From positions 1-21,462 of IMG/VR virus record IMGVR_UViG_3300020595_000225: a stretch of DNA of 21,462 bases; one strand, 5' to 3'. Positions 1 through 5,582 of this stretch are shown here, piece after piece (position 1 is the first letter of the stretch; each line of letters starts with the position of its first letter). The notes under the pieces are model-generated. The model was not told the origin of the DNA and did no database searches. It saw only the letters and a program-made list of their open reading frames with translations. Origin of the DNA: a virus. The translations under genes and the position numbers were made by a program.

Positions 1-764
1 AGTCGGATGTTGCTGTTGGTCAAAACTACTATGATCAGTTTATTCCTAAGTTCAAGAACAACGAAGTACGTAACATGCTTGGTTCCTTTGCAACTCGTGA
101 AGGTATCCACCAGCGTGCTTATGCTCTCTTGAATGAAACCCTTGGCTTGCCTGATTCTGAATACCATGCATTCCTTGAGTACTCAGAGATGGCTGATAAG
201 ATTGACTTCATGATGGAGTCTGATGTATCAACCATGCGAGGTCTTGGTTTGGCATTGGCTAAGTCTGTAATGAACGAAGGTGTGGCCTTGTTTGCTTCCT
301 TTGTTATGCTGTTGAACTTCCAGCGGTATGGTAAGATGAAGGGTATGGGCAAGGTTGTTGAATGGTCAATTCGTGACGAGTCCATGCACGTTGAAGGTAT
401 TGCTAAACTGTTCAAGGCATTCTGTAAAGAGCATCCACGTATTGTTGATGATGAATTCAAGAAAGACTTGTATGCATTGTCGCGTCATGCAGTTAAGCTT
501 GAAGACAAGTTTATTGATCTTGCTTACGAGATGGGTGAGATTGAAGGTCTTAATGCTGATGAAGTTAAGCAGTACATTCGTTACATTACTGACCGTCGTT
601 TGCTCCAACTCGGTATGAAGCCAAACTTCAAAGTTAAGGATAACCCGCTTCCTTGGCTTGATTGGGTACTGAACGGTGCTGATCATACTAACTTCTTTGA
701 GGCGCGAGTTACTGAATATGAAGTAGCTGGTCTCGAAGGTGACTGGTCAGACGCATACAATTAA
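1..764 (+). CDS. nrdB: Ribonucleotide reductase class Ia, small (beta) subunit, 3' part
   Basis: The frame is open to the left edge, so the N-terminus lies outside the window; the frame-3 reading begins at base 3. The protein carries the diiron-tyrosyl cofactor that NrdA uses to make deoxyribonucleotides in the cytoplasm. Visible signatures are REGIHQRAY, which gives the Glu and His iron ligands and the radical Tyr in the E-x2-H-x3-Y spacing of E. coli E115/H118/Y122. NEGVALF and RDESMHVEG supply the second-half iron ligands. The C-terminus ends in an acidic, aromatic tail (GDWSDAYN), consistent with the flexible tail that contacts the large subunit. A GIY-YIG nuclease gene follows directly, a common neighbour of phage nrd genes. 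All cofactor residues visible in this part are intact. Confidence 0.96.
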   Translation, partial: SDVAVGQNYYDQFIPKFKNNEVRNMLGSFATREGIHQRAYALLNETLGLPDSEYHAFLEYSEMADKIDFMMESDVSTMRGLGLALAKSVMNEGVALFASFVMLLNFQRYGKMKGMGKVVEWSIRDESMHVEGIAKLFKAFCKEHPRIVDDEFKKDLYALSRHAVKLEDKFIDLAYEMGEIEGLNADEVKQYIRYITDRRLLQLGMKPNFKVKDNPLPWLDWVLNGADHTNFFEARVTEYEVAGLEGDWSDAYN

Positions 765-768
765 ACAA

Positions 769-776
769 TATAAATA
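769..776 (+). promoter_or_regulatory. T4-type late promoter TATAAATA
   Basis: This is an exact match to the T4 late-promoter octamer recognised by gp55-type sigma factors. It lies five bases after the nrdB stop. The expected transcript start is near 782-783, inside the loop of the overlapping terminator at 773-809. Late transcripts would therefore lack the terminator's 5' arm and could read into the GIY-YIG gene. Confidence 0.7.
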
Positions 777-809
777 GTCCTAAGCATAATTGTTTGGGAC
801 TATTTTTTT
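773..809 (+). terminator. Rho-independent terminator after nrdB
   Basis: The 8-bp stem AATAGTCC (773-780) pairs with GGACTATT (797-804), followed by a T tract to 809. The ATG of the next gene begins at 810, straight after the T tract. The 5' arm overlaps the late promoter octamer. Confidence 0.8.
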
Positions 810-1238
810 ATGTCGTGGTTATATAAAGATGAGCCTTTCGATCCTGAGTCGGCTCCAGAAGACTGTGCTGGGTTTGTATATCGTATTACAAACCAGGACA
901 ACGGTATGAAGTATATCGGTAAAAAGATCTTCTGGTCAAAGCGTAAGGTTAAGGTTAAAGGTAAGACACGGCGTAAGACCGTGATTAAAGAATCTGACTG
1001 GCGTAAGTATTACGGTTCCAGTGCAAATCTTAAAGAAGAAATCCAACGAATTGGAACAGATAACTATAAGCGTGAAATCTTGCATATGTGTAAGACACGT
1101 GGCGAAATGTCATATTGGGAAGCTAAGCTCCAATTCGAATATGACGTACTACTGAGAGATGACTATTATAATGCTTTGATTATGTGTAGAATCAATGCAT
1201 CGCATTTGAAATTCAATGATGAAGAGGATGAAGATTAA
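810..1238 (+). CDS. GIY-YIG family nuclease
   Basis: 142 aa. The GIY-YIG core is at the N-terminus: GFVY at residues 21-24 and KYIGK at 34-38. A lysine/arginine-rich stretch (41-60) is followed by DWRKYYGSS (63-71), and a candidate metal-binding Glu lies in YWEAK (about 104). GIY-YIG enzymes cut DNA with one metal ion. In T4-like phages free-standing members are often mobile Seg-type homing endonucleases, and some are repair-type nucleases. No DNA-binding NUMOD modules are seen, so a compact phage nuclease is as likely as a true homing enzyme. The start lies directly after the terminator T tract, with GGGA at 796-799 as a weak ribosome site. It overlaps the next gene by one base (TAATG). Confidence 0.8.
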   Translation: MSWLYKDEPFDPESAPEDCAGFVYRITNQDNGMKYIGKKIFWSKRKVKVKGKTRRKTVIKESDWRKYYGSSANLKEEIQRIGTDNYKREILHMCKTRGEMSYWEAKLQFEYDVLLRDDYYNALIMCRINASHLKFNDEEDED

Positions 1239-1666
1239 TGCTACTGTTCGTACACGAGATTCTTGACCAGGTTGTCAAGCTGAAGAAGGTAGAGGAAAAG
1301 GTTGCCTTTCTTCATAAACATAATTCACAGGTTCTTCGTGACTTCTTGAAGATCACGTATGATCCGTCGGTTACTTGGTTGGTACCTGACTCAGCGCCTC
1401 CATACACCCCGTGTGAGCCCCACAACCACCCTTCAGATTTGCGTAGGCGTATTAACGACCTGACTCTCTGTATCGCTCCACGGGGTTCACAGGTGGCTCC
1501 AATGAAGCGTGAGCAAGTGTTCATCGGTGTGCTTGAAGCTGTCCATCCGTCAGATGCTAAGATTGTCGCTGAGCATGCTTTACCACACAAACCAATTAAA
1601 GGTTTGACAGCAAAGGTTGTTGCCGAAGCTTTCCCTAAGCTAGGTATTCCAGTACCATCGAAATAA
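1238..1666 (+). CDS. DUF6433-like conserved phage protein
   Basis: 142 aa. The pattern resembles the DUF6433 family known from marine T4-like phages: an N-terminal helix (residues 1-40) with LHKHNSQVLRDFLKITYDP, then a proline-rich stretch (VPDSAPPYTPCEP), then a helical C-terminal half with AEHALPHKPIKGL. The function of this family is not known. The start overlaps the stop of the GIY-YIG gene (TAATG), indicating translational coupling. No signal peptide or membrane segment is seen. The family name is from memory of the pattern; the gene itself is secure because it is long, in phase with the operon and has a coupled start. Confidence 0.75.
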   Translation: MLLFVHEILDQVVKLKKVEEKVAFLHKHNSQVLRDFLKITYDPSVTWLVPDSAPPYTPCEPHNHPSDLRRRINDLTLCIAPRGSQVAPMKREQVFIGVLEAVHPSDAKIVAEHALPHKPIKGLTAKVVAEAFPKLGIPVPSK

Positions 1667-1687
1667 TATTTCAAAAAACAGCCGTGC

Positions 1688-1695
1688 TATAAATA
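1688..1695 (+). promoter_or_regulatory. T4-type late promoter TATAAATA
   Basis: Exact late-promoter octamer 21 bases after the DUF6433 stop. The predicted start is near 1701-1702. A strong terminator lies only about 55 bases downstream (1754-1801), so the main product would be an RNA of about 100 nt. Confidence 0.65.
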
Positions 1696-1700
1696 CATAC

Positions 1701-1801
1701 ATGTCATGAACTCAATGGAGGTATCCGTTGCTTTATATCAGTTAGACATTGCAGGTCAGATAAGGTATCATCTTAGGGTGATGCTTTGCTGACCTTTTTT
1801 T
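1701..1801 (+). ncRNA. Candidate short late transcript ending in a terminator hairpin
   Basis: The interval runs from the expected late start to the T tract of the terminator. It holds no convincing gene: a 28-codon reading frame from about 1706 runs into the terminator stem and has no clear ribosome site. The 3' half is strongly structured. This is inferred from promoter-terminator spacing only; a leader read through into the small gene at 1831 is the alternative. Confidence 0.35.
1754..1801 (+). terminator. Strong rho-independent terminator
   Basis: GGTCAG (1754-1759) pairs with CTGACC (1789-1794). An inner stem has AAGG (1762-1765) with CTTT (1784-1787) and CATC with GATG. Seven T residues follow (1795-1801). 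Confidence 0.85.
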
Positions 1802-1830
1802 ATATTTCAATATAATAAGGAACCATTAAA

Positions 1831-2001
1831 ATGATGTTCTCCCAACTCGAACGACTGAAGCGTGATTTACAAGAACAGGAATTTTATAAGCGTCGACTAA
1901 TTAAACAAGGCCGAACAAACGCGGCAAGCAAGATCGCAGAAAAGCAAGAGTTTCTAAAAAAGCATATTGAAGAGTTCGAGGAGAATGTCTGCTATGAGTA
2001 A
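1831..2001 (+). CDS. Small charged, probably coiled-coil protein
   Basis: 56 aa, beginning MMFSQLERLKRDLQEQEF and ending EEFEENVCYE. It is almost entirely Glu/Lys/Arg/Gln with leucine and phenylalanine spaced as in an amphipathic helix, so a single long helix or coiled coil is expected. AAGGA at 1817-1821 lies about nine bases before the ATG, a good ribosome site. It sits alone between two terminators (1754-1801 and 2054-2089), so it is probably expressed by read-through or from the late promoter at 1688. The function is unknown. A second ATG at codon 2 is also possible. Confidence 0.6.
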   Translation: MMFSQLERLKRDLQEQEFYKRRLIKQGRTNAASKIAEKQEFLKKHIEEFEENVCYE

Positions 2002-2027
2002 ATGGCAGTGTACAAAATAAGAAATAC

Positions 2028-2109
2028 GTGGTATTAATATTAAGTTCCACCGGAAAGGGGGAGAATAGAAATATTCTTCCTCTTTTTTTATATGTGATAT
2101 TAATACCAC
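2028..2109. repeat. 13-bp perfect inverted repeat enclosing a terminator
   Basis: GTGGTATTAATAT (2028-2040) is the exact reverse complement of ATATTAATACCAC (2097-2109). The enclosed 56 bases contain the terminator hairpin at 2054-2089. As RNA the whole unit could fold as a long outer stem with the terminator inside. Confidence 0.8.
2054..2089 (+). terminator. Rho-independent terminator with GAAA tetraloop
   Basis: An 11-bp stem, GGGGGAGAATA (2057-2067) with TATTCTTCCTC (2072-2082) including two G-T pairs, is closed by GAAA. A run of seven T follows (2083-2089), and three A's at 2054-2056 can pair with the first T's. Confidence 0.88.
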
Positions 2110-2136
2110 TTACTCATTAAAAGTGCATTTATGGGG

Positions 2137-2165
2137 TTTACATTCATACCCACATACACTATATT
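2137..2165 (+). promoter_or_regulatory. Sigma70-like early promoter
   Basis: TTTACA (2137-2142), a 17-base spacer and TATATT (2160-2165), preceded by GGG. The leader carries GAACGAACGAGG (2178-2189), whose GAGG end is the ribosome site for the gene at 2195. The same box, spacing and leader recur near 15545-15570. Confidence 0.8.
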
Positions 2166-2194
2166 ATATATACTAATGAACGAACGAGGTTAAC

Positions 2195-2401
2195 ATGATT
2201 GCTCAAATTACTCATAAGATGATCGTAACCAACCTGAACACCAATGAGTCTGTGATCACGCGCTTTGACTTCAGCGATTATAAGATGCAGTCTCCTGCCA
2301 AATGGGATGAGTACGCACTTGCTATTATGCAGCTTACTGCAGACTCAATTGCGAACAAGCAGACTAAAGTCGAAATCGTAACTGTATCTGAGGAGGCATA
2401 A
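2195..2401 (+). CDS. Small hypothetical early protein
   Basis: 68 aa, not recognised. The N-terminal half (MIAQITHKMIVTNL, then ESVITRFDF) looks like a beta hairpin, and the C-terminal half (WDEYALAIMQLTADSIA) is helical, with a closing strand KVEIVTV. It has no signal peptide, membrane segment or cysteine. It is the first gene behind the early promoter at 2137, with GAGG about six bases before the ATG, so it is expected to be made soon after infection. Early small proteins of this kind often take over host functions, but nothing here shows which. The last codons carry the strong ribosome site of the next gene. Confidence 0.65.
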   Translation: MIAQITHKMIVTNLNTNESVITRFDFSDYKMQSPAKWDEYALAIMQLTADSIANKQTKVEIVTVSEEA

Positions 2402-2403
2402 GT

Positions 2404-2607
2404 ATGTTTACACGTAACGCGAATAATCAGCTGATTGTTGATAAATCCGCTACTAAAGAAGAAATCAAAAAAGAACGCCAACAACTCGAAGATGCATTAT
2501 ACGCTGAAACATACAAAGAGCGTATGGATCAGAAGTCTGTTGACTATTGGAATGAATGTATACGTGCACTTAGTGCACGTCTCATTATACTTGAACACTT
2601 AATCTAA
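2404..2607 (+). CDS. Small helical hypothetical protein
   Basis: 67 aa, not recognised. After a short N-terminus (MFTRNANNQLIVDKSA) the chain is one charged helix rich in Lys, Glu and Gln (TKEEIKKERQQLEDAL), followed by a second helix with RALSARLIILEHLI. A helical hairpin or coiled coil is likely. It begins three bases after the previous stop, and its ribosome site GAGGAGG lies inside the end of that gene, so both belong to one early operon from the promoter at 2137. It lacks motifs that would name a function. Confidence 0.65.
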   Translation: MFTRNANNQLIVDKSATKEEIKKERQQLEDALYAETYKERMDQKSVDYWNECIRALSARLIILEHLI

Positions 2608-2617
2608 GGATAATAAA

Positions 2618-2905
2618 ATGAACGTAGGCGAAATTGTAACTGTAATCACCAACTCAGGTGAATACATTGGTAAGCTAGCATATCAGGGTGACGGTCTTGT
2701 TAAGCTCGATAAACCTGTAATGGTTATGCCACATGAAGGCGGTTTAGGCTTTGCTTCATCTTTGGCAATGACCGGTGAAGAAAACCCCAAAGAAGTAACT
2801 TTGCATAATGTGACCCTGGTTGTTAAGACCAATGATAATGTTGCTAGCGGTTATAAGCAGCATACTGGTTCCCTTATTACACCATCAGCTGGATTGGTTA
2901 TCTAA
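2618..2905 (+). CDS. Sm/LSm-like beta-barrel protein (putative)
   Basis: 95 aa. The N-terminal half alternates short beta strands with glycine turns: VGEIVTVITNSGEYIGKLAYQGDGLVKLDKPVMV. This is the layout of Sm/Hfq-like folds, in which a strand-rich core binds RNA. Its segment GFASSLAMTGEENPKEVTLHNV resembles small proteins of marine T4-like phages that I associate with an Sm-like fold. The C-terminal 30 residues look flexible. An RNA-binding role is inference from fold pattern only. The ribosome site AAGGA (2607-2611) is good. The stop is immediately followed by the ATG of the next gene, so the genes are coupled. Confidence 0.6.
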   Translation: MNVGEIVTVITNSGEYIGKLAYQGDGLVKLDKPVMVMPHEGGLGFASSLAMTGEENPKEVTLHNVTLVVKTNDNVASGYKQHTGSLITPSAGLVI

Positions 2906-3334
2906 ATGAAAAAGCTAATCGCCGCCACGCTGCTGAGTGTTGGTCTCCTCTTTCCTTCAGTAGCTAATGCTGAAGTATCTAATAAAGATCGGTTTGAAGC
3001 ACGTCTGTTTAAAGAGATGGGTTATGTTACCTTTACTCTTGCAGGTGTAACCGCTAAGTGCGGCGAGATGGTTCAACCTAACATTAGTAATTGGATGAAC
3101 TTTGTGCATGATTGGCACACATCCCATTATGACGAAGATGCATCCAGAGAAGACACACGAAACTGGATTATTTCAAAGACTGCCATTGATTACACGTACG
3201 GTGTTGCATTGATTAATAATCAGGGCTGCGACGGTTTCAATGATTGGGTAATTGACAACGAAGATGTTACCACCTTTACTGGTTCACTCCTGAACCTTTA
3301 TCAGCCACACGATGGCTATCAATACGGAGCTTAA
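2906..3334 (+). CDS. Secreted/periplasmic hypothetical protein
   Basis: 142 aa with a clear signal peptide: MKKLIAATLLSVGLLF, then a probable cleavage after ANA at about residue 22. The mature part has two cysteines (in TAKCGEM and NQGCDGF), suitable for one disulfide in the periplasm, and many aromatic residues (NWMNFVHDWHTSHYDE). The fold is not recognised. It lies between a putative Sm-like protein and a HAD phosphatase with zero spacing on both sides, so it is translated as part of that operon. A phage protein sent to the periplasm could modify the envelope, inhibit a host factor or block superinfection; the sequence does not decide between these. Confidence 0.7.
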   Translation: MKKLIAATLLSVGLLFPSVANAEVSNKDRFEARLFKEMGYVTFTLAGVTAKCGEMVQPNISNWMNFVHDWHTSHYDEDASREDTRNWIISKTAIDYTYGVALINNQGCDGFNDWVIDNEDVTTFTGSLLNLYQPHDGYQYGA

Positions 3335-3949
3335 ATGAAATATAATATGATTCCCGACCTGAACAAGAAAGTTATTCTAACTGATTGTGATGGTGTACTA
3401 CTTGACTGGAAGTATGGCTTCTATCAGTATATGGCTCAACGAGGTCATACTGTCCAGAATGATAATGTTTATTCAATGGCTGAAGTCTTTGGTATCACTA
3501 AAGAAGAAGCCGATCGTCATGTAAACATTTTTAATAATAGCATGTACATTGCACACCTAACACCGTTTCGTGATGCAGTGGCTTCTATTAAATACCTGTA
3601 TGAAAACCATGGTTACGTCTTGCATGTTATTACGGCTTTGTCTACCGAGCCAGAAGCATACAAGCTGCGGCTTCAGAACTTACATGAAATCTTTGGCGAA
3701 AACGTAATTGATCGATTGGTATGTACTGATCCTGAATACCCTGATAAGACTACGTACTTGGCAGAGTATAAAGATACTAATTGTATTTGGGTCGAGGACT
3801 CACCCAAGAATGCAATCTGTGGTGCCTTAGCTGGTTTGAATACATATTCAATTAATCATTCACACAATGCTGGTTTTGTATACGACGAAAACCTTGCAAT
3901 TGAATGTGTGGATAACTGGCAAGGAATTATCGAGCATGAAGGTTTGTAA
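3335..3949 (+). CDS. HAD-superfamily phosphatase, 5'(3')-deoxyribonucleotidase-like
   Basis: 204 aa. HAD motif I is LTDCDGVLLDW, with nucleophile D17 and acid D19. Motif II is the Thr in HVITALS, and motif IV is the acidic pair in WVEDSPKNA (about residues 146-154). A helical cap lies between motifs I and II (residues 25-85). HAD enzymes of this size in phages are usually nucleotide or sugar phosphatases; a deoxynucleotidase role fits the neighbouring nucleotide metabolism (nrdB, guaC) but is inference. It starts directly after the previous stop and overlaps the next gene by 14 bases. Confidence 0.75.
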   Translation: MKYNMIPDLNKKVILTDCDGVLLDWKYGFYQYMAQRGHTVQNDNVYSMAEVFGITKEEADRHVNIFNNSMYIAHLTPFRDAVASIKYLYENHGYVLHVITALSTEPEAYKLRLQNLHEIFGENVIDRLVCTDPEYPDKTTYLAEYKDTNCIWVEDSPKNAICGALAGLNTYSINHSHNAGFVYDENLAIECVDNWQGIIEHEGL

Positions 3950-4121
3950 AGGCGAATGTAAAATCGATCCTCAGCGGGATCAATGTTTAACTTGTATGCG
4001 TACAGTAGATGAAATTACTGAGGCACGCAAGATGGACATATGTGATGGTGTGTCAATGGATACACCTATTACTACCAGTCAATATGAAAAAACTAAACGA
4101 CTGAAACGTAAACAAAAGTAA
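3936..4121 (+). CDS. DUF1289-like small Cys-rich protein
   Basis: 61 aa, starting MKVCKGECKIDPQRDQC. The cysteine pattern C-x3-C-x8-C-x2-C followed by RTVDEI matches DUF1289, a short bacterial family with CxxxC and CxxC pairs that probably binds zinc or iron. The C-terminus is a very basic tail (KTKRLKRKQK). I chose the ATG at 3936, inside the end of the HAD gene, because an upstream in-frame start would add an unrelated hydrophobic extension and GGAATT (3923-3928) supplies a weak ribosome site. The function of DUF1289 is unknown. This gene closes the early operon. Confidence 0.65.
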   Translation: MKVCKGECKIDPQRDQCLTCMRTVDEITEARKMDICDGVSMDTPITTSQYEKTKRLKRKQK

Positions 4122-4213
4122 CATTGCTTCAATATGACAGCCATAAAGAAGTCATACGTTACAAAATAATTGCGGCATTTTAACTATTGTATCAAAACTG
4201 GTGTTACCATATG

Positions 4214-4221
4214 TATAAATA
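4214..4221 (+). promoter_or_regulatory. T4-type late promoter TATAAATA
   Basis: Exact late octamer in the 194-base spacer before the holin-like gene. The predicted transcript start (4227-4228) coincides with the first base of a 9-bp hairpin arm. No other promoter is evident in the spacer. Confidence 0.75.
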
Positions 4222-4227
4222 AGGGTA

Positions 4228-4266
4228 GCATGTTAATCAGTTATGGGGATGACGAATTTAACATGC
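4228..4266 (+). promoter_or_regulatory. 5' leader hairpin of the late transcript
   Basis: GCATGTTAA (4228-4236) pairs perfectly with TTAACATGC (4258-4266), leaving a 21-base loop. Outer AAGG and CCTT could pair as well if present in the RNA. It lies exactly at the predicted 5' end, a position where hairpins protect mRNA from decay. Confidence 0.6.
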
Positions 4267-4315
4267 TTTATCCTTTAGCTAAATATAAGTACAATCAATT
4301 AAGGAGACTAATAAT

Positions 4316-4540
4316 ATGATCGATCCACGTACTTGGTTTGATAAACTTTTTCCGGCGTTTATGACCGGTTGGAAAACTTATTTGGCGCTGGTTCTCTGGC
4401 TTGCATGGACAATGTTCATTGCGCCGATGGTTCAGTTGGAAGGCGCTACAGACGTCGTTGAGTTTATTCTCGTTGCCTTTGGTGGCGCGTCTGTTGCTTC
4501 GAAGATTAAACGTTGGGAAGAAGCTACTACTGCCTCTTAA
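4316..4540 (+). CDS. Holin-like small membrane protein
   Basis: 74 aa. A short N-terminus (MIDPRTWFDKLFPAF) is followed by one clear membrane helix (YLALVLWLAWTMFIAPMV, about 22-39) and a second, weaker hydrophobic segment (VVEFILVAFGGASVASKI, about 47-64), ending in a charged tail KRWEEATTAS. Two helices with the FGGASVASKIK motif resemble class II-type phage holins, which time host lysis by permeabilising the inner membrane. It is the sole gene between a late promoter and a terminator, as expected for a lysis or virion gene. The ribosome site AAGGAG (4301-4306) is strong. Another small membrane protein is the alternative. Confidence 0.5.
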   Translation: MIDPRTWFDKLFPAFMTGWKTYLALVLWLAWTMFIAPMVQLEGATDVVEFILVAFGGASVASKIKRWEEATTAS

Positions 4541-4568
4541 ACCACTTTAGATTATGTTTAATTAGTTG

Positions 4569-4606
4569 AAGGGGTCGGGGCGTAAAGCTCTGGCCCCTTT
4601 TCTTTA
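4569..4606 (+). terminator. Rho-independent terminator
   Basis: A 13-bp stem, AAGGGGTCGGGGC (4569-4581) with GCTCTGGCCCCTT (4587-4599) including three G-T pairs, has a 5-base loop and is followed by a T-rich tail to 4606. Confidence 0.88.
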
Positions 4607-4619
4607 TGGAGATAATAAA

Positions 4620-4790
4620 ATGAAAGAATGTTGTAAAGGACATAAGCCTGAACACCGCGAAAACATCTGGATGGATATCCATCAATACCGTTGCCCTGAA
4701 TGTTTTAACGAAGGGCCATGGAAAGAAAGCATGGCAGACGCGCAAAAAGAATGGAACAAAATGCTAAATAAGGGTTTACAAAAGGTTTAA
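4620..4790 (+). CDS. Lar-like zinc-ribbon protein
   Basis: 56 aa. The pattern is KECCKGHKP at the N-terminus, then YRCPECFNEGPWKESMADAQKEWNKM. The CxxC, the G-P after it and the closing A-x2-W-N match the restriction-alleviation (Lar) zinc-ribbon family, although the first metal pair is CC-x3-H rather than CxxC. Lar-type proteins modulate type I restriction enzymes; many phage family members are untested. I start at the ATG at 4620 (ribosome site GGAG at 4608-4611) rather than a TTG inside the terminator stem. The tail of this gene carries the early promoter of the next gene. Confidence 0.6.
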   Translation: MKECCKGHKPEHRENIWMDIHQYRCPECFNEGPWKESMADAQKEWNKMLNKGLQKV

Positions 4791-4803
4791 CTCGGCGTAT
4801 ATT
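4775..4803 (+). promoter_or_regulatory. Early promoter predicted to give a leaderless mRNA
   Basis: TTTACA (4775-4780), a 17-base spacer and TATATT (4798-4803), preceded by GGG as in the other early promoters. Standard spacing puts +1 at 4810, the A of the next ATG. Confidence 0.75.
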
Positions 4804-4809
4804 AAGAGC

Positions 4810-5349
4810 ATGAACATATTCGTATTAGATACCAATCCAGTTCTCGCAGCGCAGGCTCAGTGTGATAAGCATATCGTAAAAATGCCACTTGAGTCTGCGC
4901 AGATGCTTTCAACAGTACACCGTCTTCTTGATGGTACTGAAACCAAAAAGCTATCAAAGTCAGGTAAGCGTATGGTTAAACATTGGAAGTTAGATTCCGA
5001 TATTGACGACCTGGTTTACGCACCTGCACATCCCAAGCATCCTTGTACAATCTGGTCTACACTCACGTCGGCTAATTACGATTGGCACTATGAACACTTC
5101 ATTGCTTTGTGTGATGAGTTCAAGATGCGTTATGGCAAAGAACATTTGTCATACACCAAGCTAGCTAAGTTCCTTAAGAATAAACCTAAGAACCTTCCTA
5201 AAGGTAAACTGACTACCTTTCCTCAGGCAATGTTTGAAGATGTTAAGCATCCTGATACAGTTACAGCTTACAAAAATTACTACACTAAATACAAGCGTGA
5301 ATTTGCTACGTGGAATCGTGGTCGACAACAACCAACTTGGTGGATATAA
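4810..5349 (+). CDS. Conserved phage protein of the CDKH family, function unknown
   Basis: 179 aa. I recognise the family by MNIFVLDTNPVLAAQAQCDKHIVKM, followed by ESAQMLSTVHRLLDG, HPKHPCTIWSTLTSANYDWHYEHF and the closing HPDTVTAYKNYY. These proteins occur widely in tailed phages and some bacteria, without an established function. The invariant Cys-Asp-Lys-His and the H-P-x-x-P-C stretch suggest an enzyme active site or metal site, but this is inference. The start agrees with the family's N-terminus. The early promoter immediately upstream predicts an mRNA starting at the ATG itself; only a weak AAGAG precedes it. It overlaps the next gene by one base. Confidence 0.7.
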   Translation: MNIFVLDTNPVLAAQAQCDKHIVKMPLESAQMLSTVHRLLDGTETKKLSKSGKRMVKHWKLDSDIDDLVYAPAHPKHPCTIWSTLTSANYDWHYEHFIALCDEFKMRYGKEHLSYTKLAKFLKNKPKNLPKGKLTTFPQAMFEDVKHPDTVTAYKNYYTKYKREFATWNRGRQQPTWWI

Positions 5350-5582
5350 TGCCTCAATATACTATTCGTAATACTAAGACTGAAGAGACAGAGAACGTGA
5401 TTATGTCGTTTGATGCACTCAAGTCTCATCTTGAAGACAACCCTGATTGGGTACAAGTTATCACTGCACCAAAGATTGTAGCTGGTGTTGGTGGTGTATT
5501 GTCTAAGAACTCTGATGGCTTTCGCGATATGATGAAGACCATTAAAAGCAAATCCGGTAAGGGGAACACTATTAATGTCTAG
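5349..5582 (+). CDS. FmdB-like small protein lacking the zinc cysteines
   Basis: 77 aa, starting MPQYTIRNTKTEETENVIMS, coupled to the previous stop (TAATG). The opening strand pair, the helix LKSHLEDNPDWVQV and the ending APKIVAGVGG resemble FmdB-type regulators. The CxxC zinc knuckle of FmdB is absent, as in related short proteins next to phoH in T4-like marine phages. The basic tail (KTIKSKSGKGNTINV) may bind nucleic acid. It overlaps phoH by eight bases, so it is translationally linked to it. A regulatory or accessory role for PhoH is possible but not shown. Confidence 0.6.
   Translation: MPQYTIRNTKTEETENVIMSFDALKSHLEDNPDWVQVITAPKIVAGVGGVLSKNSDGFRDMMKTIKSKSGKGNTINV

Noticed and set aside
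1312-1674. Minus-strand open frame of 120 codons
   Set aside because: Antisense to the coupled DUF6433-like gene; no promoter or family motif.
1706-1792. 28-codon frame inside the short late transcript
   Set aside because: No ribosome site, and its end is the terminator stem; kept only as an alternative to the ncRNA idea.
1994-2020. Eight-codon frame starting ATG AGT AAA with GAGGAG upstream
   Set aside because: Too short to support as a gene; the ribosome-like string is part of the preceding coding sequence (Glu-Glu codons).
4230-4319. 29-codon frame overlapping the holin-like start
   Set aside because: Its ATG is in the 5' hairpin arm two or three bases from the predicted transcript start, with no ribosome site.
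4566-4619. TTG-initiated extension of the Lar-like gene
   Set aside because: It would run through the terminator stem and lacks a ribosome site; the ATG at 4620 has GGAG.
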